This document shows positions 1 through 12,100 of a DNA stretch of 64,000 bases, piece by piece. The position numbers were made by a program, and so were the translations under genes. The notes beneath the pieces were generated by a model. That model saw only the letters and a program-made list of their open reading frames with translations, was not told the DNA's origin and ran no database searches. This DNA comes from Leptodactylus fallax (lineage: Eukaryota; Chordata; Amphibia; Anura; Leptodactylidae): contig CAMRHE010000654.1 of assembly GCA_947044405.1 (NCBI GenBank), positions 496,001 to 560,000 on the forward strand, given 5' to 3'. Positions within the stretch are counted from its first letter, which is position 1. Each line of letters opens with the position of its first letter.

Positions 1-99
1 GGTATTTGTAAAGAGTCCCTCTAATGTAAAGTCCATACAGATCAGCTCATACACAAGGGGGCGATGTAGAGAAAAGACATTGTGGGGCGATCGTCTCAC

Positions 100-168
100 C
101 TGTTAGTGGTTTCTAAGACCTCCACCTTCTTGCGCAGGTCACTGTTTTCAGAGGAGCAGTTCTCAACC
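100..168 (-). CDS. creb3l2: creb3l2 coding exon 8 (leucine zipper, first half)
   Basis: The exon is 69 bp, with acceptor TTCTGATAG and donor AACAG|GTGAGA. It encodes [19 protein letters not shown] plus TTN, with heptad positions C328, L335 and L342. The next exon (LLQQLQ... to the membrane segment) does not occur in positions 1-99 and must lie beyond the left edge. Confidence 0.95.
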
Positions 169-3100
169 CTATCAGAAGAAAGTCAGGTGTCAGGGAAGAG
201 GTCGTCTTATGGCATAAGAAATGGGGAATCTACTTGGGTATAGAAGTATCTCTATATTGATGCATAACTAGGTATTCTCTATGGTCGCCATCCAGCTTTT
301 CCAAAAATGGATAGGCACGGCTTAATAGAAACTATAAGGACATTTATAGGCAATGGATATCCTCTGAGCAGACATGGAGTTACCTTTTCTCCAGGCTGTC
401 CATATATTCCTTCTTTTTTCTGCGACTTTCCTGGGCAGAGATCTGAAAATACACAATGTATATATACATTACTGAAACTGGTGCTACTATAGGGGGGCAC
501 TCGAGCTGTCATTATGGGGGTGGGTGTCTATAGATAGTTGTGTGTATATGAATGTTCTGTACCTTGTTCTTTATCTTCCTGCGAATTTTCTTCAGAGCCT
601 TCTCTTCAGCCTTAGTGAGGGGCAGTTTCGTGGGAATGGGGTATCCTTCAGCCACTAGAGTCCTTTTCTCTTCTTCTGTGAGGATTAGGGGTCCGGTACC
701 CTGCAGCTTCTGTAAAAAAAACTTTGTTTAGACCCCAAGGATAGGCCACCAAATAATCCTATGCGATATGCGCTATAATGGTGGCAGATTTGGGAATGAA
801 ATATGGTGCCTGCTCAGGAGCTGAGTGTGCGCCATAGCCATGGAGTCTCTGCTGTTTTACACCGAAGACCCAGCAGCATCGCCTGTGATAAGAGATGTGT
901 CTGATCACAGGCGCTTAACCAGGAGCCCTTCTGTTACCATCGCAGCCTGGAGCCTTCTGAAGACTCCCAGGTCTGCCACTGTAACATAAGCATTGAAGCC
1001 TGACAGTTTTAAAAAAATATCAAAATTCTAATAAATATAAAGTCAGAAAATGCCCAAATTATTGAAATCTAAAAATATAATTCTATACAGCGAACACTGT
1101 AGCAGAAAAAAAAATCAAAATGGCTGAACTGCTGCTATTTCACCACTTCACCTCCCCTCCAAAAAAGGAATAAAAAGTGATCAAAACCTCATAAATCTTT
1201 CAATAAAAACCACATATTATCCTACAAAAAAAAAAAATTCCTTACATAGCTCCGTACACCAAAAGATAAAGTTACAGGTATCACAATATGGCAAATTTTT
1301 CTCAAAAAGTTAGAATTTTTGTAAAAATATTAAATCACGAAAAAAATATTACATATATTTGGTATCGCACCAATAGCAGAATAAATCTAACATGCCATTT
1401 TTAATACAGGGAGAACACCGAGAAAATAAAACCTGAAAATAGCACAAACTGTTTTTTTTCCCCAATTCCACCCCAGCACAATATTAAATAATGCCATTAT
1501 GAAGTACAATTCGTCCTCCAAACAAAGGCTTTTGAAAAACGCAAAAATGGAAAATTGCCGTATCCTCATAGGGTTAAAAAACACTAATAAAAAGTAGACA
1601 CTGAGTGCAATTCCTATCATCCCCACTAGATGGCACTGCTTGCTTATTACTACACAAAGGTGTAAAGATGGGCAGTCTTAATCAGTGATTGATGGAGGAC
1701 TATAGGGACAGTTAAAGGCAAAGCTGTCAATCTCTGACGGGAATGCCCACTGGACTCTTAAACCCAGAGTAAAGCATGGACTCACATGCGGAGCAGTCAG
1801 GAGAGGAGAATTAGAGAGCGCTGATGGACTACGAGCCACTGCTTTGTTTCCAGCTTGTGACTGGACAGGGCTGGAGGGTGGCGGGGATCTGCTGGGGCTT
1901 TGGCCTCCTTCAGAATCACTTCCATGGCTGCTGGGGGGAGTCGGGGGCAGTTGTAGACTGTCGGATGTGGCAGCTGCAGGAAGGGAAGCAAAGGTCAGTA
2001 AGGTAAAGAGGATCCAACTTGCATCCACTTGTGAACGTGGAGAGGATCTCACCTTCTTTAGGGCACAGGTTCAGGAACTGATCCACCTCATGAGGCTCCA
2101 GTTTAATCTGCGGCAAGGACTTTGGACTCAGAGGCTTGTGCTGCAATGATATAATAGGGCGAGTATTAGGATGGGAGTGGACATAGTCATAGACAGTCAC
2201 CTATATCCAGTGCACTGGTGAATGCAGAGGTGCTGGATTAAAGGATAGTCCGAACAATGGGAGGCCATTACTTACACATACACTCATATACATCCATGCC
2301 CAGGAGGGTCTGACACGGCACTCACCTGGTCTGGCTCCGGCATTTGCGGCAGTGTCTCCACCTCTAGAGGAGCCGTCGCTGTGTTGGTGGTGAGGGTCAC
2401 AGAAGGAGCCAGGCCTGGACTTTCATCAACGGGGACTTCCATCTTAATTTTGGTAGGAGTGAGCTGCCCTCCAAGGCACCAGTCCTCCCCTGTGAGATCC
2501 CCTGCGTAGGGAAGGAGGTAGGATGAGAATGGGAGAGTAGTAAAGGAGAACGTAGTAAGGCAGGATAATGGGCAGTTGCAAAAATATGACCCATCCTGCA
2601 GCAATGCATTTTTATATACTACTCAGGGTCTGCGGAAAGCAGAGTGACAACCCCTGTGAGGTTGCGAGCCCTCCCAGCATGGACCTCCCTGAGTCCTGGA
2701 TGGTCAGGCAATGCTCCCGGGCAAAGGGGTGTGGCCAGCACATTTCGTGTCCGTGTCACAAAAAAGGGTCACGTCACATCCCTAAGGGAAATCATGGACT
2801 TATCTGAAAATTTTCGTGGCCATTTAATTTTGAATTAAAATAATTTTATTATGAAGTTGGAAATTTTCTTTGACTCCACCTCCATGACTACGACTACGAC
2901 TACGACTCCACAGTGGAGAAAAAAAACAAAAAAACAACTGTCTTTGTTACCCATATCAACCATCACAGCACAACTGCAATAGAAGAGACGAGACCGCAAA
3001 AACAGACAAAAATAGGATCTGCACACCGAAAAAAATACAGCTGTGTGCATAGGGTCATAGAAATGTTGGATCCGTAATTACAGATAATCTATAGATAAAA

Positions 3101-6100
3101 GACACAGTTGTGTGCACAAAGCCTTATAACAAGTATGGCGTAATACAGACACGTCAGGAGCGGTGACAAGGACTGTTCCTGACTATGAGGACACGCAGTT
3201 TATCTGCAGCTACACAGAACACGCAGTGTTTAGTGACTGACAGCAGGGTTCACATTCTCATACATGAACAATAGGGCGATATTGTGAAATACCGCAATGT
3301 GACAGATTTCTGGCTGCCCTACATATGCTCACAATCCTCTACTGCTATAGGACCTGTCAGCCATCCAGCAAGGAAGGAATTAAGACATTTGCCCCGAGAA
3401 GTGTCAGGCTTGACGTCAGCAGGAGAACAAAACACCTTATGGCTTCCGGGTGTCGTCTTTATTTAGACTTTAACCCTTGCTTGGACCTTGATTGTCCACG
3501 CTACCTATGAGAGTGACCAGGAACTGTAATGCTATATACACATACTGGCGGAGGCGTCTCTCACATTGTCCCACAATGAAAGTGTCAGGTTATTCAAACA
3601 ATAGGAGACAGGTTACACCTGTATAACCCTCCTAACCCTGCCTGACATCCTGGACGCCTTCAGCTCTGGTAAATAAGACATGACTTCTTTATTTTCACTT
3701 GTAAACATTAGGGCTGGTTACATTTTCCAGTCACTCTCACTTTTCAAGTAACCATGGGCCCTTCTTGACTAAACTCAGCAAAGGGGCCCCACGGAGGCCA
3801 GAGTGATATTTACTGAGACGAGGATAAGGCTCTGTTCACATCTCATCCTTGAGTGTCATATCTCGTCCTGCTCCAGGCCTAAAACCTTTCCCACTTGGTG
3901 CCAGACTAGCCATATACTTTAGATCACTGTCTTCCCCTGAGAACAAAAAGATCGGGCATGTTCAAATTCAACATGCCCAACTCCATACTTTACCCAATAA
4001 CTTATCAGGAGACAATCAGGACATCCCAAAACGGGTCAAGGGAGTCCCGGCAAAGTCGGTAGGTTTGGCAGATATTAAACTAATATGTATGGCCACCTTA
4101 AAGGCTATAAATATTGATAACCTATCCTAAAGATAGGTCACTAATATCAGATTTGTTGGGGTCTGACACCCGGCACCCACATCGATTAGCTATCCTCAGC
4201 AGCTGATACATAGAAAATGGAGCAGGAAGCAGACAGTGCTGTTCTCTGAGTAGTGGCCAAACTGAGTCATTGCAACGTAAGATCATATTCAAGTAAATGT
4301 CAGCTGATCTGCAGTACCAGGTCTGGCCACTATACACAGAACAGTGCTGTCTGTTTCCTGTCCCATTCTCTGTGTTTCAGTTGCTGATAACAGCTGATCG
4401 ATGTGGGTTCCGGGTGTCGGACCTCCACTAATCTGATATTGATGACCTATCCTTAGAAAAAAGGTCTAATATTTTTAGCCAATAAAACCCCTTTAATAAC
4501 ATTGAGGTCAGCCTCATCACACACACATATAAAATCGCATCATCACCCCATACATAACACCCATATTTATACCATCGCTAAAGTTGTCATCTGAAGATCC
4601 GTGAGTGAAGGGCGACTGCGGGCGTGAATCCCCACACAGGGAGTAGCTATGTTCTGCCTTAATCATAGGAGACGGAGAACTGGGATTCTCCACTTCCATC
4701 ATTTCATATTTCTCCGTCAGGAACGGGTCTCCGATGAGCTGTCCGAGGGCATCTAACAGGGCAGTGTCATCCAGGAGCTCCGAGAAGTGCTGTAAAGAAA
4801 CAAGGAGGCGGAGTCAGACCTCTAATATTACAGCTTAACTAATATAATAACACCAACCAACTTTCCCAGACTCCTGAATGTGTGTCACATACAATCATAT
4901 AGGAAGATATGGGCACCTTATAGTCTAACAATGGTGGTCACCCAAGTTTATTGTATACAAATGTACGTCTAGGACTCCCCCTCCAGTATGTACAGTATAT
5001 AATGAGGGGTAAACATTGGACTCTCCCTGGATATACTGGTGAGAAAAGACAATAAGCTTATGGTATGGGTGGGGTAAAGAGAGGGGGTTGTAAACAGGCC
5101 ACCAGTAAGCCGGCCTAGACCTCCTGCTAGGACCACAGCAAATGACAGCAGCACAGTGTAAACAGGATGACATCCAGCTGAGTAATGCTGTAAACCAAAA
5201 TGACTGCTCCCAGCTTAACCCTTGCCAGGGAACCAGAAAATTCTCTGTTAAACTTCTTAGGCAACCATAAGACAAGCAGATGAATCAAGGCCTTTTAATA
5301 CTGTTGTGTCCTCATGATAACAGTCCCACTATCTTGTGATCCGGTCATTCCACACTGTATGGAATTAAAGGGGACCTTGTACCACCTCCACCTCTTTGCA
5401 TCCTCCAATAGGCGCCGCTCCACTGATTCCAGCGCAGTTGGAATTTTTTCTCTAGCCCCTACCATTTTAGAGCAATCAGTGCAAAAGCTAGTATCTAATT
5501 AGTCTCTCTACTATGAGGTGGGCCGGTCCTGGGCTGGAGCAGGTAGTCTAGGACTGCCCACCTGACTGCCTGCAGTGATTGCTCAGGAATGGTAAGGGCT
5601 AGAGAAAAAATTCCAACTGCGCCGAAATCAGCGAAGCAGCGCCTATTAGAAAATGCAAAGAGTTGATGTTTCTGGAGGTGTGAAAGATCCCCTTTAAATC
5701 ACCATGCACATCAATGTTCACATAGTAGTTAGGAGGTGGATATTCATCTGGATTATGAACAACGCCCTCAACTGATGTTGCCAACTAAAGTGATGGTCGC
5801 ATATGAATATGGCACCAAACATTCAGTTATTCTACAGGGGGCTTGGAGGGTGACTAAGCTACTTACAAAAATTTACAGGGAAATGTCATGGTTTTTTTCC
5901 CGGAGTTTCCCTTTAAGCTCATTCACAATGAGGAAACTGTGCTATTTTCAGCAGTGGACAAAGTGCAGCTTCCTGATAGAGCCTCGGAGGTTCCTGAAAC
6001 ATGTTGGATTGTACTGAAACATCAGCTACGAGCTACCTCCACCATAAATGTGGGAGTGCATTTGTGGCATCCCAGAGCTGGCTATGGCTGGGCTGAGGGT

Positions 6101-9100
6101 GATCTCTGTGCATTGTATTATTTCCTGTTGCTTCATAGCCTGTGTGACATAGCAGGGGGTCCTGAGTCTCACACAACACAGCGCCACCTAGTGAGCCTCA
6201 CACATGCATTACACCTCCCATAGGATTGAATAGTAACCAAATGTCCAATGGGAGGACATCGCCTGGGAAAAGGGGAGGAGTCAGCTGATCACTGGGTCCC
6301 CATGGTAACACCCCTGCAGGAAGGTCCTGCGTGTGAGGAGTTAGAAGTGTGGAGTGTTAGGAGGAGGAGGTGAGGAGATAAGTGTGATGTCCTGTGAAGA
6401 AAGCAGTGAGTTTAGTGCAGGAATCTCAAGTCCTAGACAGGCCCAGGAAGGTTGGAGAGCTGACATACTCCAGCTATTCAGAAGATCCTGTCCCCTGTCT
6501 GCCTAGCCATCGCCCTGAAGGAAGTCAAGCATCATTATCTTGTCAGCCTGAGACTGTGGAGAGAACATTCTGGAACACGTGCTCCATAGCCAGTATCACA
6601 GGATCCAGGGGCCAAGGCCAGACCTGTGGAATATCCTGCCACCCTGACTATTGCACCCCGAAACTCTGAGCTATCAGGACCACATAACGTGAGTGGGGAA
6701 TATTGTGTGCTAGTATCATGGTGGGCATCCTCCTATGAGCCAAATAGGAGCCCAGACGCACCTTAGGGCTGTAACACTGAAGTATAAGGGGCTAGGAACA
6801 CCTTTCATCAAGTCTACCCTGCACCCCAGGACTTTGCTGTGTCACCAGGCGTACCCCGTTGTTTTGTATTGAAGAAACTGTTTAAGCATTTGTGCCTCCA
6901 CACCCATGGAAGTAAAAGTTCAACTTTACAACCGTTTCTGTGTCTGACTCTGCACCGACAACATCAGGGCGCCCCAAACACCACCAGTCGGCACAGTATA
7001 GGGGAAGCGCCCCGGGGGAACAATCACCACCAACATTTGTGCAGCCCCCTCATCACCGGTACCAGTGGTGGTAACGTGGGACAGCACCAGCGCTGCGCCC
7101 TCGTGCCCAGAGACCGTGACAAGTCTGCGCTGTTTGCACCCCGCAATCCCAACTGCAGCGTTACCTTCCATCTGGTCACCGCAAGAAAAACTGGCGTCAC
7201 GAACAGGATACGGGTGTGTGCCATTTTGAGAAAGTCGCCACGAAAAGTGCGCCAAATTGTCTCCAGAGCATCGGTCTTTATTGTGGACTTTGCTAAGATC
7301 AAGTTTATTCCCTGAGAGTGCTTGCCACAAAGAGGGGGAGCCCTATACCCCTGAAGCAAGCCCTAAAGACTGTCCTCTCAGTGTGTTACAGCCCTGGAAG
7401 AGTTAAAACGCCCAGGACTTGTTTGCTGCGCCACATCGCTGTGTAAGAACGCCCACAAAGGGTTAACTGTACCTTGCAAAAGTGCGGGAGATTTTTAGCA
7501 CTGCCCATGAGGCCAGGAGACCCATCTGCCGCCATCTTAGGAGAGCTCAGAATGCTGAGCGCAATGCTCCAGCGCACCCATACAAGAAAGTGAAAGGCGA
7601 ACGTGCCAGCGCCATTTCTGACTCTCCGGTGCCGCATCACCGTCCCTGCTGTGCACCGCTGATCTCTGGTCCACGCTGCAGTTGTTGTCAGTGAGTACTG
7701 TGCCTCACTGTCCTTGTCTTCAGTCCTCCCACGGCCCCAGCGAGTGTTTTCCGTGTACAGTGTCCGTGGGGAGTGCCACCATTAAAGAGGGGGAGCACAC
7801 CGTCAGCCTGCATCACAGTGACTCTGTTAATAGCTACAGCATTCTTAAAGGGACAGCATTCCAAGTTGTAGTCTCCATTCCCTGCCAGCAAGCAGTTGAG
7901 TTTCTTAAAGAGACGGCGACCTAATTTCAGTCATACCTGCAAACAACATGACTGAGCAAAGTGACATTGTGCCATCTGTTTCTAGTGATCCAGCAGTGCC
8001 CATGGCGAGCAGCCTACCATTCTCCATGCCATTTTACCCTGGCGCACCATGGCTGCCGCGCTACAAAGGGGAGGCGCATACCCTCAGGGACTTTCGTGAG
8101 AAGATGCTGTCTCTCTTCCAGTTCTATCCTCTGAATACAGAACAGCAGATACAGATCCTGCTGGGCCAGCTTGAGGGTGCTGCAGCTAGGGAGGTCAAAT
8201 CCTGGCCTGCCTCTGACAAAAGAACCCCTGGGCAAATTCTGGACAAACTCCAGGTGAACTTTGACATGCGATCTGTCTCCGAGGTAAAGATGCGCTTCTT
8301 TTCCAGACAACAACTACCTGGTGAGACCCTGTGGGACTATGCTTTATCCCTCCAAGAGGCGTTCAGAGCTGTGGTGCAAGTGGATCCACGTGAGAATGTG
8401 GACTCTGATAAAATCTTGCTTGACCGCTTCATAGAAGGGGCGGGTACCACATTGCTCCAGAGTCAGTTGCGAATGCTTGCTGCACAACATCCCAGCATCA
8501 CGTTTGCTGACTTCAAGGCTCTTGCCATCCAGGTCTTGGGACAGGAGCAGCCCCAGCCGAGCCCAGTCATCTGTGCTCCCTCACCTGGACCCTCAACAAG
8601 CATCGCTCCAGTTGTCCTGTCACTACCTCTGGGTACCTCACCTGCTGCCCAAACTGCGCAGACTACACCAGCAGACTCCAGAGATGACCTTCTGGCCCGA
8701 GTGGATCATCTGACCCGTGCCATGGAACAGATCACCGTCCGTCTAGATCGTCTGACCCAGCCGTCTTCATTGTCCAGTGATCCTTTGCGAAGTCTCAACA
8801 TCTCACCTGAGTCGCCACCCAGACGTCCGTCTTCAGTGAAACCTCCGCAGAGTGAGAGGCCATACTGTACCTATTGCCATAGATATGGACACACCAGGCC
8901 TCAGTGTTTTCAGTTAAACGGGCCACCCCCGAGGCAGCGGGCCGCCCCTTGGGAGGAAAGAAGAAGGGCCCAGGTGAATCTTCAGTGCCATTGTCACGCT
9001 TCGTCTCAGCCTGCCCACACATCACAATCCGGGTGAACGGCGTCCCTCTGACAGCGTTGGTGGACACTGGATCTCAGGTAACAACCCTGCGCAAGCAGGT

Positions 9101-12100
9101 GTTCCTTGAACATTGGGACTTAGGTGTGTTGAATAGAACACCTGACACAAGGATAAATCTGTGTGCCAGCAATGGACAGCCCATACCACAGCAGGGTTAT
9201 TGGGAACCCACTATCCAGATTGGGGACTTGAAACTGCCTAGACAGGGTGTAATTGTCACTGATGTAGAGGATGATAGGTTTGCAGTTGTAATATTAGGCA
9301 TGAATGTTTTACGCCATTGCTTTGCAGAAGTGTTGGATGCCTTGCATGCCTCTCTCCTTACAGCTTCTCCCAGTGACCAGCAGCGGGCCATTCGTGTACT
9401 CAATGCCCAGCACAAGTTCGCCAACAAACAAGGTGAAATTGGTTGAGTCCGGATCCAAGATACCCGTCCAGTAACCCTACAGCCTGGAACAGAAACTATG
9501 GTGTGGTGCCGTGCCCGTCCGGGCATAGAAAATCAGGACTACGAGGCCTTGCTACAACCCATACAGGTAGATGGCCAACCACTTGTAATGGCTGCCCGCA
9601 GCCTTGTCACAGTTTCCAATGGACGTGTTCCTGTCCGCTTAGTCAACTTGGGCGATGCTCCCGTGAACCTCCACAAGTTCCACTCTGTGGCCCTGCTACA
9701 CCGGTTAGCACCAGAAGACATTCTCTCTGGTGATTCTACCGCCACACAGCATTCCACCCAAGCTGCTGAGAACATTCAGAATGGAGCCACGAAGTCCTGG
9801 TGGGATGAATTGAACGTGGGAGACGCCAATACCCCTATAGAGCACATCAATGGGGTTCGCAATGTGGCCAAGCATTACCAACAGGCATTCAGCAAACACC
9901 CATTGGACTTTGGTAAGACCATGACCATACAACATCGCATTCTGACTGGTGACCACCATCCAATCAAGGAGCGTCACCGTCCAATACCACCAGCGATGTA
10001 CCAACCGGTGAAAAAGTTGATCCGAGAGATGCGAGGTGCTGATGTCATCCGGGAGAGTAACAGCCCCTGGGCAGCCCCGCTAGTCCTTGTCAAGAAGAAA
10101 GACGGAACCCTACGATTTTGTGTGGACTATCGTAAACTCAACAACGTCACGCACAAAGACGCATACCCATTGCCGCGGATTGAGGAATCTCTAACGGCTT
10201 TGGGATCAGCTACCTGTTTCTCGACCCTGGACTTAACCAGTGGATACTGGCAAGTCCCTATGGCGCCTGAAGATCGTGAAAAGACTGCGTTTACGGCCCC
10301 GATGGGACTCTTTGAATTCAATAGTATGCCATTTGGGCTATGTAATGCCCCAGCCACATTCCAACGGCTTATGGAGAGGTGCCTCGGCCATGAGAATTTC
10401 CAGAGTGTGCTACTGTACCTTGACGATGTTATTGTATTCTCCCGGACATACCAAGAACACCTTCGTCACCTGTCCGAGGTATTCAAGGTACTTATACAGC
10501 ACGGCCTAAAGGTGAAGCCCTTCAAGTGCTGCCTGTTGAAACCCCAAGTTCACTACCTTGGGCATGTCGTGAGCGCACAAGGCGTCCAACCTGATCCTGA
10601 AAAGATCACTGCAGTCCAGAACTGGCGAAGACCAACTACCGTCAAAGAAGTCCGAAGCTTCCTTGGATTCGCAGGTTACTACCGGCGTTTCATACCACAC
10701 TTCGCCCAAGTAGCCGAGCCTCTGAACGAGTTGTTGCGCGGTTGTCCCAGAGAAAACTACAACCGAAAGCTTCCGGAAGACTGGACAGCGCGTCAAGAGG
10801 AAGCCTTTCAAGAGCTTAAAGCACTTCTGACGCAACCACCAATTCTAGCCTATCCCGACTACAGTCAGCCATTCCGCTTGTACACAGATGCAAGTCACCA
10901 AGGTTTGGGTGCAGTGTTGTCCCAGGTTCAGGACAACAAAGAGCGAGTCATCGCCTACGCCAGCAGGAGTCTGAGAGGTGCGGAGAAGAACGACCAGAAC
11001 TATAGTTCTTTCAAACTCGAACTTCTGGCGCTTGTCTGGGCCGTGACAGAGAAGTTTAAAGACTACCTGGCTGCCACACCCTTTACCGTGTACACAGATA
11101 ACAATCCGTTGGCGCATCTGGACACTGCTCGACTGGGAGCCCTTGAACAACGGTGGGCCTCAAGACTCGCGAATTACAAGTTCTCTGTCAAGTATCGCAG
11201 TAGCAAGTCCAACGCTAACGCTGATGCACTCTCAAGGTTGCCTGTGGGAGAAGAACCACCCCGAGAAGACATCTGGGAAGAGGTGGAGATGCCACCATTC
11301 TACAACAAGTTTGCCCAACAGGTTGCTATTGGTGTCCCTGTAGAAGGAGAATCTCTGACGAAAAGAGCTGCCGAATCCCTCCAGGAGCCATCTCTGTGGA
11401 AAACGTTCCAAGAAGAGAGCAGAGTTTTAGGAGAATTGTCAGATTTCCTGCTTACAGGAAGAATACCAACCCGTGTAAAGAGAGGTCTTCATGACGTGGA
11501 ATTAAAACGCCTTTGGCGACAGAGGAAGCGCCTGTTTGTCCAACGAGGCCTTCTACTTAGAAACACTCTTGATCCTGTCACAGGTGAAAGGCTTCATCAG
11601 ATCCTCGTACCAAGAAGAGACGCACAGATGATACTTGAGGCGTATCATGACAGATCCGGTCACTTCGGGGTACAAAAGACCGAAGCTACCATCCGTCGTC
11701 GCTTCTATTGGGTTGGGATGAGGAGTGACATTGAGAGTTGGTGCCGGGAGTGTCCCGCCTGTAGTATCACCAAGGAAGGTCGAAGAGATCAGAAGGCCCC
11801 TCTACATCCAATTAAGACTCAAAAGCCGTGTGAAATTGTTGCTCTGGACCATGTGAAGTTGGGTCCCACACGTTCCGGCTACAGCTACGCTCTGACGATG
11901 GTGGATCATTACTCCAAGTTCCTTGTCATCGTCAGAGATCTTACAGCAAGAACTACGGCTGAGACCTTCTACGCAGAGTTTGTCCGCCATTACGGTTGTC
12001 CTGAGCATATCCTCACCGACCGTGGATAGGCGTTTGAATCCCAATTGTTCCGTGAGCTGTGTCAGTTCCAAGACTGCAAGAAGTTGCGAACCACAGCGTA

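Noticed and set aside
6394..6669. 91-codon frame, repeated at 13870-14145
   Set aside because: Lies inside both LTRs of the Gypsy element; duplicated because the LTRs are duplicated.
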